From Hydractinia symbiolongicarpus (lineage: Eukaryota > Cnidaria > Hydrozoa > Anthoathecata > Hydractiniidae), in contig NC_079877.1 of NCBI RefSeq assembly GCF_029227915.1, positions 13,019,351 through 13,083,350 on the forward strand: a DNA stretch of 64,000 nucleotides, written 5' to 3'. Below are positions 25,001 through 38,227 of the stretch, in pieces. The notes under the pieces are model-generated. The model saw only the letters and a list, made by a program, of their open reading frames with translations. It was not told the DNA's origin and ran no database searches. How positions within the stretch are numbered: position 1 is the stretch's first letter; each line of letters opens with the position of its first letter. Made by a program: the position numbers and the translations under genes.

Positions 25001-28000
25001 AGCCCATATGAAGTACAATTGCAAAATACATGTCATAGGTAGGGCAATCCAAAATCAAAAATTACACTTTATCTCCAAACCAACAATAATATGTTTCTTA
25101 AAATAATCCTTGAATCTTCAAAGTAGTAGGTATAGTGATAATTATAATCCGCTAGTTTTAAGAATTTTGTTCAAAACTGTTTGGTACAATTTTATTTTAG
25201 GTTGTGGTGACTTCACAGTCAAAGCAATGCATCCCCTACCAGATCCTTGTCCACTTCCTGAAAAAGAGAAGAAAAGATCTCTAACAGAAAAAGAGCGACT
25301 TATTTATGCACCAATGTCAGGTGTAGGAGGGATAGTCTATGATAAGGTATAAACAGCCTGGCTGCATAATTTTTAAATTACTATAAATCATAGATTGACA
25401 CTAGGTACTTATTAAAACTTTTTTTCACAATTTCTATTCACATATAAGAAATTTAAAATATGTATAAGCAAAATTATTTATAAAAGAATAATAAATACTA
25501 AAAGAATAGTCACTCTTTGGAATAATCTGCATTTAGGCCATGTAAATATGCATGTACAAAATTAAGACTGAAATACTGTAGATTTTATACTATTTTATAA
25601 GTTCAAACATTTTTGTTACTCCTGTTTTTAGGATGCTGTCTATATAGATTTGGGAGGAAGCAAAGCTGGACAAGCAGCTGCTCTGGGTCATAACAAAGAC
25701 AATGAGGTGAAGTTGTTGTATTTTTTTGGTACTAGTGCAAAAAAGAATGTATAACTAACTACAGTACACATTTATTTGTGTGCTATACTTTAGAAATATA
25801 AGAAAGTATATAATTCTGTTTTCGAATTTTAAGGCCTTATAATTATAACAAAGGAAATGAATTTTATTGTTCATCGTAATGTATTACCAACAGGTCTTTC
25901 TTTAATAATTTTTGCTTGCCATAAAAAGTGTAAAAAATTCTTATTCTTCAAATAAAGTCATTGTGATTATGGGGGGAGGGGGTATGGTGTAAGCCTCGTT
26001 AAAATCGTTCCTTAAATTCATACTTAGCTTCCTTGTAATTTTGATAAAGTGCACATGCAATGAACCTTCCTTATACTAATTGTTTTATTTTTTTATTTAT
26101 TTCTTAGCTGCCCCCCCCCCCCCCCCCCCAAATTTTTTTGTTAAGTTGTAACCAGCCAGATTTTTCTAAAATTGTATTAGGCAAACAAATAATACTTAGC
26201 TAATTACACATAGATGTATTTTTAATCCTTTTTATACTGTGTAGTTCAACAAAGAAGAAGAAAATGAGTTAATGTCTTCTTTGTTTTCGTCCAAAGCATC
26301 GATGGATTCAAAAATGGAGGCTAGTGGTTTAAACATATTTTCGGTAGGTTTACGTATGGTTTATAATCTTCTCTCAGTGCATTAAGTGTTTTAAAGATTA
26401 AAAAAGAAGCTATGGCAAATTTTAAAATAGATAATAATCATTTAATGTAAATGCTGTTGGATTTAAAGCAGCTACTTATACTTCTCCTGTCTTTAGAAAT
26501 CTGCTCCAGTGACTGGAGATTCAATACAAAGGTAAGCATAGTGTTATTAACATTTCTGTTTTTATTTTGTAGCTGTTTTAATTGGCTTTTACTTTTATAA
26601 ATAGTTGCATTAGTAGAGTGCTTGTTTATTAAATAGTTTTATAAATTTAATCCATCATTAAGTGTTTGACAGAGACTAAAGAAGACGATAGTTGCATACA
26701 TGCCATTTAATCAGCGATACTCTGGAAACAGCATTTTAATTAAAACAGTTGCTTGATTTAGTGATAATAGGTGGACCATGCCCGAAGAGGAAAGCGTGAC
26801 AGATTCAAATGGTCGTATTCGGCGAAGACCTATATTTGATGATGATGGAGACAAAGATGCTGACAGTACTGACGACGATGAAAATAAAAGTGATTCTGGC
26901 ATGGATGAACCAAGCGATGATGAAGATGATGATGATGACCATGGAAATGAAGATGACAATGAGAAAGGGAAAGGTAAAGAAGGCAAAAAATCTAGCAAAA
27001 GAATGAAAATGGTAAACTGTTTTTTCATGCAATTACTACAATTTCAGATGATATCTCTCTCTATATATATAGCTAGCAATCCCTCAGTATTTGTGAATTG
27101 GAAATAACTTTCACCTTATCAAATCTATTATTACATTTTTTACATCACTTGATCCAACATATTTTTTGGAATCATCTCTAGAGAGAAAATAAACAAAACA
27201 AATAAATAAACCAAATAAACAAACCATTTCAGACCAAAAGTAAATAGGCAAAAATACAGAATAAATATCTCTTATTGTGACTACAGGATATGGCAGTTGA
27301 AGGCCAAGTGGATTATGAAGATGATAGCTCTGATGATGGTGATGATGATGATGATGATGACAAGCAAGACTTTGATAAGATAACTCATTCAGAAAAATCC
27401 AGTGCAGGTTTGGTGGTTTTCTTGCTTCGCTGTTTGATAGAAACATCTAATAGTTTGAAAACGCAGGTTTTCATGGTCTGTAGCAGTTTATGTTAAAATA
27501 AATCTTAAACAAAACGATTTATTTTTAGATTTTAATGCATGGAAGGAGAATTTAAAATTAAAGGTATCAAGTATTAAAACATTTCGAAATAACAATGATA
27601 TTAGAAGAGTGATATATGGTGAAGGTTAGATAATTTTTGATTTCACTAAGCTTTCAGAACACACTGCTTATTATTTTGAACACTGAGTTCGAGCACAGAT
27701 TGTTAATCTATGTAGCTGACACTTTTTATTGGTGTCAAAGTCATCTTTTAAAACTTTACCAATTTGTTTTTTTTATCAGGTGTTAAGAGTGATAAAGACA
27801 CTGGATTGGAGGAAGAAAAAGGGAAAAACGAGAATGACTTAGTGGCTGGGTTATTTCAAATCAAAAATAGATCTACTTCTGGTAAATCAAATAAAAGCAA
27901 GTCGTTATACCATGACATGGATTCTTCTCGATTAGTAGAAACAGAACTTAAACAATTTGATACTGAAGAGTTAATAGAGCTAATAAAAGATTGTTTCGTC

Positions 28001-31000
28001 ACTGGCAAGTGGTCAGCAGCTGAGAATGCACAACAACTATTGAATGATGATGATGATGATGGTAGGATTTTAAGGATCATTTTTTTGCTAATTGGAAGAT
28101 GGTTGACATGCTAAATTTCTGAGTTAAAATGTATCTGTCATATATCAAGATTTTTTTCATTTGTAATGTTTTAGACGAGGAAATTTACGGTGATTTTGAA
28201 GATCTCGAAACTGGAGAAGTTACGACAGGCGAGGATGGGCCATCTGGATACAACAGTGATGACAGCATGTCAGATGATGCGGCTGAGAATGAGAATGATG
28301 ATGTTGCTAATGGCACTGGTGGTCTTGAAAAAACGTCAGCTGAAAAGAGAGCTGACAAAAAACGCAAGATGAAAGAAATGTTCAATGCAGATTATGACGA
28401 TGAAAAAGGTTACCATTACCAACATGTTTAAAAAATAACTTAGCGTTTTTTCTCCAATAAATGCCCCTGGCCCTTCTACCCCCCTCCCCTAAATTATTAA
28501 AATTCACATTAATTTCCCGGATTCAACACTTAAATTCTTAAAAATTTACAATTTGGAAAATATACAGTTTGCTCAAACTATTATTATGCGAACCCAAGAT
28601 TTCAAGAGATTGAAAAAAAGAAAAATGCAATTCATTTTTAGGCGAGAAATATGAACTTAAGCACTTTAGTAAAAAAACTCATGCTTTCCGCTGATAAAGC
28701 TCAAGGCTTGTTATCATTTTCAATTTATTCTTTTAGCAGTTGTGTACAATGATCGTTGTTTATTTTTGTTCACACTTGACTTGTGTTTCTGTATTTTAAA
28801 GGTATCAATGCAAATCTACTATTTTGATTATAATTTAGAAATCTTTTTCGCTATTAGGTCCAAATACATTTTATGACGACTTAAAAAACACAATGACAGA
28901 ACAAGCTGAATTAAATCGTAAAGAATTTGAACACCTTGAAGATGATATGAGGGTGCAGTATGAAGGTTTCAGAGCCGGCATGTATGTCCGTATTGAGGTG
29001 AGTAGTTGTGTAGAAATTACCACAGGAGGAGAACTGTTTCTTTCTCCTTTATCATGTTCGGACAGATGGGTTTTCCAGAGTTATGAGTAGTTTAAAGGAG
29101 AAGTTAAGAAACCTTGCTAAGAATGTAATACAATAAATATGAATCACTACTAAAGATAACATTATTTGAATTTGGTGATTTTTTATTTTAGCTGGAAAGA
29201 GTACCTTGTGAATTTGTGAAAAATTTTGATCCCTCTTATCCTGTCATAATTGGTGGGTTGTTGCCTGGTGAAGATAATATTGGTTATATACAGGTAGGAA
29301 CTTGTTCGTTGCGTTGTTTTTATGGCCGAATCTCCACGGGACGATATTTTCGACGATCGTCATCATTACTCGAATTTGATTGGTCGCGATTTTGTCATGA
29401 CGAAAAGTTGAATTGGTTTCCACTTTTCGTCACGAAAATCGTCGCGAATATCGTCCAGTAGAGATTCGGCTTATTATTCCCATATCCCTAGTATTATAGC
29501 CTGTTGCCTTTGGCGCGGGTTTAAAAATTAGTCCCAGGGATATAAAGACTTATGGTATGCTATTTATGTCTTGATTTTTTTTAAGAATTTCATTAACTGG
29601 CTTTTTACTGATTATAAACTATTTTACAGAAATGAAATTTCTATGAAAAACAGTTTGTATTCGCCTTTAGAATGTTGTTTGTTGTCTTTCCTGTGTAAGA
29701 TTTACTTTCAGAATGGTTTAATATTTTTCTGGAGATTTGTTTAACGAGCCTAGAGAGTGACTAGTCGTTGTTATGAAGTTATGAACTTCATATTGGGACT
29801 ATACAATAATTTACAGACAATCATTTATCTCTTATATCACCTTAGAGTTATGCTGACAACGTCCAACCCTAAAGTCTTAGATGTTTCTTTATTTTCAGAC
29901 CCGTTTCAAGAAACACAGGTGGTACGACAAAATTTTAAAAAATCGTGACCCTATCATTGTGTCCCTCGGATGGAGAAGATTCCAAACGATACCATTGTTC
30001 TCAATACAGGATCACAATGGTCGATTTCGTTCCTTAAAATACACACCTGAACATATGCATTGTATTGCGACAATGTATGGTAAGCGAAAAATAGTTGACT
30101 TTAGGGGTCATCCATGACGTAAAATGAACTAATGTTCTTGTATTTTAGCGTTAATTTCATTCTACGACAGTAAGGGGCCTTCGAAAATTTTTTTCGGTCC
30201 CCGTTAGCGGGATATCTGAAGTTTGAAAAAAAAATCCGCTAGGGATTGGGAAATTTTGAAAATTTTTTAGTGGCCTGAAAATTCTTCGTCGTTTGTGAGC
30301 ATAATTCCTTATGTCATCAATTCCGATAACTTTTATCTACAGCCCCTGAGCCTCCCAAAATTTATCCGAATGTGTGTATTTCACGGACGGAAATCCGCTA
30401 AAAGAGGGGGGGGGGGGTCTGAATCTTAGCGGCAATATCCTGCTAACGGGGCCCGAAAAAAATTTTCGAAGGCCTCTAACATATACAACGTTCTAAATCT
30501 CAACTTTATTTTAATGTAATTGCTATGTTATATGTATCCATTTATTTCAGGTCCTGTTACCCCTCCTGGTACAGGCCTGTTGGCCATACAATCTATTGGT
30601 GAAAGAACGGTATAGATTTACACGTTTTTATGCTTATATATTTGCATCTTCAACACAGACATGTTTATCTGTGCTGTTTTCGTGTGAAGTGTCAAACTTC
30701 GTGAGGTTACATACATCACTATGTCAAGAGATGCAAATGTGTATGTCGGGCTGTTACTTGTTTCTTTCAGACGAGATTTCGTGTTATCGCCACTGGAGTA
30801 ATTGTTGATCTGGATAAATCTATACAAGTTGTTAAAAAACTCAAACTCGTTGGAACACCTTTAAAAATTTTCAAAAATACAGCGTTTATAAAAGTAGGTG
30901 TTGTTAGCTTGCTGTTTTATGTAAAGCGATTTGACCGACATGTTTTATGATCTTTTGCTGCATTCCAAACTGTTTCAAAAATATTTTTTTTAATTTTTTG

Positions 31001-33231
31001 CATACGTTCCTTTTGCAACATGAATCCACGAGTCATCTGAGTAGATTTCCTTGATTGCTTAAGGATGAAGTGTTGCGGTTGCCAAACTCTTAAGGTCTCG
31101 ATTCTTTACAATAATTTTAACACATGAATCACACATAGAGCTAACGCGAAACGAGCTTAAAATGATTTTGTTTTGCATTAGGGCATGTTTAATTCTGCGT
31201 TGGAGGTGACAAAATTTGAAGGGGCGTCAATCAGGACAGTGAGCGGTATACGTGGACAAGTCAAGAAAGCGATAAAGGTAGGTTTATAAAGTTTGTTTAA
31301 AAAAAAGCTGGAGTGACCATAATAAAATGTTTGTAGACTACTTGTTCAACTAGCTGAATTCCTTTTTTTAAGTTTTTTTTTTGCAATAGGAAAACCTTTT
31401 CTAATGCAAGTTGAACCATAGTGTTTTGTCAGAGAAAACAGCTAAGTCAGTTAGCTATAAGGAAGATGTGTTTGATATGAAATTCATTGATGCTAGGATG
31501 TAATAATGTCCACAGAAAGTGTTGACGAGTGGTGTGAATAATCTGATGTTTTTTAATTGTTGTTCTTTTTTTTTATAGGCGCCACCAGGTGCTTTTCGGG
31601 CAACTTTCGAAGATAAAATATTACTTAGCGGTTAGTATTTTTACTTTATTTACTTTATTTATACCAAAAATATTGTAACGGTCTTTCTTTCGGCTTGAAA
31701 AAATAACTAGCAACTAGAACACTATCTTTACACTATCATTTCTCACTTCAGATCTGGTGTTTTGTCGGACCTGGTTTCCACTCAGCTGTCCAAAGTTGTA
31801 CAATCCTGTGCAATCTCTGCTGTTATCCAAAGAACAAAAACAAAGTTGGAAAGGAATGCGAACTGTTGGACAAATGAGAAAGGATATGAATATCAAATTA
31901 GAACAAAATCAAGACTCTTTATACAAGGTAAATTGTTGCTAGATTAAAATTTGTGTTGCACTGCTTAGTTAGCGTAAACCAAGCTCAAATATTTTTTTCT
32001 TGATGTGGCTATTACAAGAAATAATTGCATTACTGAATCTTCTCTGTTGGGAGCTTGCAATAAGACTTCTTTAGGTGAAATTTGTGTAATTTTATAATCA
32101 GGACTAAAGGCATTAATTTAAGAACATACTGTTACTTACAAAGGATTAGGGTTTTTTCATCTACGATACTTAACAATCTCTTCTTTGCTATTACGTTATA
32201 TCTATTTTGTTATAGCCAATCGAACGTCACACAAGAAAATTTAATCCGTTACACATCCCTAAAAAGTTGCAAAAAGACCTGCCATTTAAATCAAAGCCTA
32301 AACTGGAACCTAAGCGAAAAAACAAAACATATGAACAAAAGAGAGCTGTGATTATGGAACCTGACGAGAAAAAGGTATAATTATTATGGAACACCCTTAG
32401 GTGGGCACTGCAGCTCAGCTTAACCCTACGCAATCTTTCTTCGCTTTTCTGCAGTATTAATATCTATTTTCAACAGAGAATAAAATCATAAAATATTAGA
32501 TTTTTCGGATAAATACAAAATAACATCCAAAAGACATTAAACTATCTTTGAAACTATCTAAATGACATATTAAAGGTCTGTTTTGTCCAATCTTAATATC
32601 CCCTTTTCCATTACCTTCAAGATATCCTTTTACGGATGCCATTTTAGCAGGTATAAAAAGACTTCTAAAAGGGGGTTATGTGTCATATCTCTACTTTTAG
32701 ATCAAGTTTTATAAAATGTTTTTGAAATGTCGTTTAAAATGTTAGCATGTACAATGTGTAGACATCTAAAATGCGTGTTTTACCACAGTTAAACATTGGA
32801 AAGAATTTTTTTGTTTTATTTTGTTTTTGTCACTAGAAAAAATTTCACCGTACATTTTAAAAGCAGGACATAAGATCTTGCCATGTACAAAACCAAAAAA
32901 GCATTTACGTACAAACTGAGTTTCAATATTATACCAAACACACTGAAATGTTGAAGCACCCTCTATCATCACATTTTTTGTTGTTCTGATACTGTTTTTC
33001 TCTCCTTTGCAGGCTATTCGGTTAATGAAAGGAATATTTGCAGCTAACCGTGAGAAACAGCAAAAAGAAAAACTGAAAAGGAGGGAACAACATAAAGTGT
33101 TTATGGCTAAAATGTCGAAGTTAGAAGCCGAACGCGATACTCGCGTGAAAGAACAGAGAAAAAAAGTTTATAGACTTCTTGGACAGGAAGAGAAAAGAAA
33201 ACAGAGGGCGGCGGGAAAGAGCAGGAAATAA
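19057..33231 (+). CDS. BMS1: Ribosome biogenesis GTPase BMS1
   Basis: Twenty-four exons: 19057-19405, 23471-23550, 24192-24380, 24613-24755, 24917-25038, 25201-25346, 25632-25706, 26245-26343, 26497-26531, 26771-27011, 27287-27407, 27539-27624, 27780-28061, 28175-28408, 28858-28997, 29192-29293, 29899-30079, 30551-30609, 30771-30893, 31182-31277, 31579-31630, 31752-31927, 32218-32374, 33013-33231. The sum is 3,507 nt (1,168 aa), in frame throughout with GT/AG borders. Domains: basic N-terminus; P-loop GPPKVGKTT (about 83-91) and THLD in exon 3; AARP2CN-like region (exons 5-6); long acidic Asp/Glu centre (exons 10-14); C-terminal BMS1/TSR1 domain with GWRRFQT and VSGIRGQ; basic tail. Known role: nucleolar GTPase of the SSU processome, partner of RCL1, needed for 18S rRNA processing. 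Start: first ATG after a nearby in-frame GTG. Slightly shorter than the human protein (1,282 aa), mainly in the acidic centre. Confidence 0.97.
20325..21953. mobile_element. Non-autonomous Tc1/mariner-like element, 1,629 bp, TA target duplication
   Basis: In BMS1 intron 1. The left end CAGTACTGGAATCAGGACAC is mirrored at the right end (GTGTCCTGATTCCAGTACTG), and similarity continues inward to about 30 bp with one mismatch. TA flanks both sides (20323-20324 and 21954-21955), as expected for Tc1/mariner insertion. Subterminal zones on both sides are rich in TCGCGAT/ATCGTGC boxes (20,340-20,520 and 21,800-21,935). No transposase frame is visible, so the copy is non-autonomous. Superfamily is inferred from the TA duplication. 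Confidence 0.75.
29325..29470. mobile_element. 146-bp palindromic MITE in BMS1 intron 16
   Basis: Left end GCCGAATCTCCACGGGACGA and right end TCGTCCAGTAGAGATTCGGC are inverted copies with two or three mismatches. The interior is also largely self-complementary (CGACGAT...TCGTCA and ATTTTCG boxes), so the RNA would fold into a long hairpin. It is distinctly more GC/CpG-rich than the surrounding intron. No clear target duplication was found. Confidence 0.7.
30174..30476. mobile_element. 303-bp PIF/Harbinger-like MITE
   Basis: In BMS1 intron 17. The inverted ends run about 42 bp: the left starts GGGGCCTTCGAAAATTTTTT and the right, read inward, starts GAGGCCTTCGAAAATTTTTT, both followed by CGG, CCCCGTTAGC and GGATAT blocks. 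TAA flanks each side (30171-30173 and 30477-30479), a 3-bp duplication typical of PIF/Harbinger. No coding capacity. A G-run sits at about 30,407-30,417 inside it. Confidence 0.78.
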
Positions 33232-33998
33232 GTTTTTACTTAAAATTGTATTTTTATTTGCGAAGAATAATTATTTTCTATTTATCTTCACTCAGTGATT
33301 TTCTTTTTACTCGTGAAGACTCCACATTCTTAGAGAATCCAGAAAAGAAATTTCTCCTGGAATTTTGACAAAAATGTCCTGCTTTTGTCCCGGAAAGTAT
33401 ACATTGTGTCCAACTCGCGATGGTTGCATCTTTTTATAAAGCTTACAGTCAAAATATTCTCAAAGACTACTTTAAAGATGAAATAAATAGATTATCAACA
33501 AAGCCCTGGAATTTCTTAAATTTTGGCATGAGAAGTCAAGCAATATTATACAGAAAAGTTAAGAAAACTCCTCAAAATGTCCTAGATTTTATGTTTTTTC
33601 TATAATCACCTTGTTCACTTACCTTCTATTAAATAATCTCAGTTTTACACACGATGTGAGTTTTTCTTTTTAAGTGAAAAAGTTTTGAACGTCGTTCCCC
33701 AAAATTTTGGTAATTTTGGTTGTTATTGCAGCATGTTTGTAAAAAAGTTAATTTTTCGTCTTGTTTGCTCTTCCCTACCTAAGTGCAGGAGAGATATATT
33801 CGCTTAATCTCCATGAGTGTAGTGAATTACGACACCTAATCGGAAAATTTGCAGCCCTTCCAAACTATTAAATACTGTTGAATAAGGTTTTTTCTTCCCT
33901 AAGTCATTGTTAGAATTGTGAAGCAGCGTTTTCATATAGGAAATAATGTCAGGGTAATCCAATGAAGATATTAAACCCAAAACGAAACGAAAAAAATT
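33232..33998. other. BMS1 3' flank, nothing recognised
   Basis: Presumed BMS1 3' UTR followed by intergenic DNA. No canonical AATAAA lies within 100 bp of the stop, though AATAAT is present near 33,267. No other gene or repeat could be supported. Confidence 0.4.
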
Positions 33999-34310
33999 TT
34001 AAGGGGCTATTTTGTTATCCAAAATATTCTTATAAAACAACGGATAAAACTTTTCAGCATCCCCATCGAACGATTTTATAAGGTCTTTCACAAGAGCATA
34101 AGACGGTAAAACATTGTTAAGGCCACCAACTTTGAACATTTTAAATTCATTGGTGATTTCTGATGGGTAACATTCATCACCAGCCAATTTTGAAACAGCT
34201 TCTTCCATATATTTTTTAAAATACAGTGGATGTAACATCTTCTCAGCTTCCTTGAAATCTCTATCACCCGATCCTGCAGAGTCACCTTTGTCGTGGTCAC
34301 TATGTTTCGC
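33999..34310 (-). other. Unassigned coding-like exon or gene fragment
   Basis: A minus-strand frame open to a stop at 33,999 encodes about 100 residues with balanced, protein-like composition, including HPLYFKKYMEEAVSKL, YPSEITNEFKMFKVGG and EKFYPLFYKNILDNK. Plausible splice acceptors lie upstream (ACATAG near 34,299 and CTGCAG near 34,278 on the minus strand), so this could be a terminal exon. I do not recognise the family. It lies just outside the left inverted end of the THAP-type transposon, so it may be host sequence or belong to another element. Confidence 0.35.
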
Positions 34311-34439
34311 GTTGGTGTGGCCATAGTCACAAGAGAGAGATAGTCTGGGTAATCGGCCATTTCGGGCCGCTACGGCAAAAGTACCTGACCTAGAACTTGA
34401 GTTTGTGCTTGAGTCGCAACTGTAGCGTACTGTTGGGAT

Positions 34440-34822
34440 TTGAATTAGCAAATCTAGTTTTGTGTCACTTGTCTGGTTCAACATACAAAGACGATCTTCT
34501 GCAAGTGTCAAATAAGTCATCATACACCTTTTCAGAGAAAGAACTATCTGTGATATCTTATCTTGGTGGATATGTCTTCAGTACCATGTATCGTCGTATA
34601 CGCTTCTCGTCAAGAAAGACCTCACAACACATATACCACCAACAATATCTAGCTATCCTGTTGGCAGGAAAATCTGAGGACACACAAGATATACCACAAA
34701 ACAAATTAGTCAATGCTAGGGACCGTGGTGGCTTATGGAAGGTTAAAAAGGAAGTGGTTTTAATATTTACATCTGCTGAAGAACTTTTTCGTTCATACAC
34801 CAGCAAAAGCTGCAGCAAATGA
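34440..34822 (+). pseudogene. Transposase C-terminal fragment (P-element/THAP-type)
   Basis: The plus-strand frame ends in a stop at 34,820-34,822. It contains FSEKELSVISYLGGYVFS, then NKLVNARDRGGLWKV and VVLIFTSAEELFRSY. The order 'aliphatic-GGYV', 'RGGL' and 'AE..FR' is the pattern I associate with the C-terminus of cnidarian P-element-like transposases. There is no catalytic RNase H-like core next to it. Codon use looks coding. It points inward from the left inverted end, opposite to the THAP exon. Confidence 0.5.
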
Positions 34823-34829
34823 CAGTAAT

Positions 34830-35057
34830 TGATCGTTTTGAAATCCGAACCAAGATCAGAACTGACAGAGATGGATGATGCAGATATTTCTTCTTGTAGT
34901 AACTTTATCTCATGTTTTAGTGATATGTTTTCTATTTGCAATGCTTTTTTCTCACTACGCTCTTCGCGAAGTCTCAATAACACACGCTCTGGTGATGTGA
35001 ATGCAATTGGTGCATTTAACTTAGCAGGAATATTTAGATTTGAGGATGTGCGTTTCA
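34830..35057 (-). pseudogene. Coiled-coil exon of a THAP-type transposase
   Basis: The minus-strand exon follows a good acceptor (CACATATTTCAG). It encodes IPAKLNAPIAFTSPERVLL followed by a heptad-rich stretch (RLREERSEKKALQIEN, then KHEIKLLQEEI) and SVSSDLGSDF. A coiled coil behind the zinc finger is a known feature of THAP proteins and P-element transposase, where it drives dimerisation. The frame ends at the junction with the inverted C-terminal fragment at about 34,825. Confidence 0.5.
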
Positions 35058-35199
35058 CTGAAATATGTGCTTTTTTACGAAACTAGTACATTGTATGCAT
35101 ATATCACCGTCCAAATTCAATAACATGCAATCCATAGAACGAATGAATACGGTTTGTTGTAATGGACTTTCATCTGAATGTATTTTTGGAGATGGTGTG

Positions 35200-36114
35200 T
35201 TTGTTTATATTTTTATATTTTTATGCGACCTTTTCCTTTTTATATATGTCCCATATATGGACATTGTCAACTATGCTGATGATACAACCCCATTTTCAAT
35301 AGGAAAGAATATCAACGAAGTTATTGAAAAGATTGAATATGCAGCAATTATAATATTTACTTGGTTTGAAAATAACGGTATGAAAGCCAACCCAGAAAAA
35401 TCACATTTTTTTACTAACAAAACTGATGTACGATTAAAAGTTTGTGATGAACTTCTAAACAATTCTCAAACTGAGAAACTGCTTGGTATAACCATAGACC
35501 ACAAACTTTCTTTCGAGGAACATGTTAATCAGCTCTGTAACAAGGCAGGCCAGAAAGTTAGTGCGCTTGCAAGGTTATCTTCCTTAATGACATTAGACCA
35601 GCGAAAGCTGATTATTAATGCTTTTGTCACTAGTCATTTTTCGTACTGTCTATTAGTATGGATGTTTCACAGTCGTAAATTAAACAATAGGATAAACCAT
35701 ATACATGAAAGAGCACTAAGAATTATCTATCAAGACTATCAATCCTCATTTGAAGAGCTTTTATCAAAAAATGGGAGCGTTACAATTCACCAAACGAACT
35801 TACGCATCCTTGTTACTGAGCTGTATAAAGCTAAAACAAAAACAGGTCCAGAAATGTTGAATGAAATTTTTATTTTTCCTGAACCAGTGTATAATTTGAG
35901 GAAGGACAAACTCAAGAGTAACAAAATATTTTCAGTGAGATATGGGATCGAAACACTGTCTAATGTTGGGTTAAAGCTTTGGAACTCTTTGCCTAACGAG
36001 TATCGGAACGCTGGTACTTTAATTGAGTTTAGAAACAAAATAAGAAACTGGATTCCAAACCATTGTCCTTGCAGAATATGCAAAACTCTTATACCTGAAT
36101 TAGGTTTTCTTTAG
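35200..36114 (+). pseudogene. 5'-truncated LINE reverse transcriptase
   Basis: About 300 codons are open to the stop at 36,112-36,114. The fragment starts inside the RT palm (IFLCDLFLF), has the catalytic YADD box (NYADDTTPFS near 35,271) and then the thumb and C-terminal region (KLLGITIDHKLSFEEHV, NAFVTSHFSYCLLVWMF, LKLWNSLPNEYR), ending CPCRICKTLIPELGF. It lacks the endonuclease and N-terminal RT motifs, the usual 5' truncation of LINE insertions. The intact 3' part implies fairly recent insertion. Jockey/CR1-like family is inferred from these motifs. Confidence 0.85.
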
Positions 36115-36330
36115 TTTCCCCGTTGTCTTCCTTTGCCAGTTGTGGAGCGGGAACTCAGTTAAACATGTCTTGCGGTGCGACGGTTTAGGTGGGGTGGTAT
36201 CATATGAGAATATTCTAGCCTTATTATCTGGTTGTATATTATTTTCTCTCAACCCCTGCCTGGGAAGATTGACTGAGTTCCTGGAACCACCACTACATAG
36301 CCTTGACATATTTTTGACATATTATTTATA

Positions 36331-36594
36331 TTATTTAAAATACACCGTACTGTACCGAATACACCGCACACGCCCAGGCGAAAAAACGCCCCTGCTACTC
36401 TTCCAAAGCCGAAGAAAGCATCCGTTGATACTGTAATTGTGGAACCGTCATACATAAACGTCAACAACGCACGCGAGCAATTTGTTTATTTAACGTCGGG
36501 TTTGGCGTCTCAAAAATGTGACGCCGCCGTACAAACAGATAACACCGACCCGGAAGAAAATTACGAGGAAGACGTTTTAGCTGCAAAAATTAAA
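36331..36594 (+). other. Unassigned coding-like fragment
   Basis: A plus-strand frame without stops includes TPRRKNAPATLPKPKKASVD, then VEPSYINVNNAREQFVYL and acidic [11 protein letters not shown]. It runs straight into the first unit of the 285-bp array at 36,595, where the reading is clearly broken. The biased but protein-like composition suggests a fragment of a transposon or host protein. The family is not recognised. Confidence 0.3.
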
Positions 36595-37814
<1,220 letters not shown>

Positions 37815-37995
37815 GAAGCAGGAATACTTTTCTCTGGAAAATTCAATGTTGGTATGGAACCAGGAATGAGTGTTTTTCTTTTATCATCTAGAAGAAAGTA
37901 TTATATATGCATTATTATCACAGTCGTGATTATTATATGTGAAATATCCTTTTTCTGTAGTTGAAATATCTGAAAGTGTATTGAATCACACTTAC

Positions 37996-38227
37996 GTTGT
38001 ACTATCTGGCCTTGTAGAAAATGCTTCTCACAAATATACAGATTACGTTTATCTATTTGTGCTCTCAACTGTTTATCAATAACGCGATCTTTGATTATCA
38101 CAGCGACTAGCTTGTCTCTCCAGGATGCGTTGTACTCGTCATTCGCTTGAGTAATTTTGAAAATAGAAATTCCACTTGTTCTACGGGAGCTAGAGCAACC
38201 AAACACTGAACAATTAGCTCCAACCAT
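37996..38227 (-). pseudogene. THAP zinc-finger exon
   Basis: A start codon at 38,227 opens MVGANCSVFGCSSSR, with the C-x4-C start of a THAP (C2CH) domain. A conserved Trp follows in ASWRDKLV, and the second half is YICEKHF (C-x2-H). The exon ends with a clean donor (CAAC^GTAAG) at 37,996. The C-terminal proline part of the THAP domain would be on a following exon, which I could not find. It sits just inside the right inverted end, as expected for the first exon of a P-element-like transposase on the minus strand. Confidence 0.7.

Noticed and set aside
26711-28385. Ser-rich and Ile/Phe-rich minus-strand frames
   Set aside because: Shadows of the acidic GAT/GAA-rich BMS1 exons.
33999-34523. 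The 174-codon minus-strand frame as one protein
   Set aside because: Its right part is antisense to the plus-strand transposase fragment and crosses the transposon's inverted end. Only the part below about 34,310 looks like genuine coding sequence.
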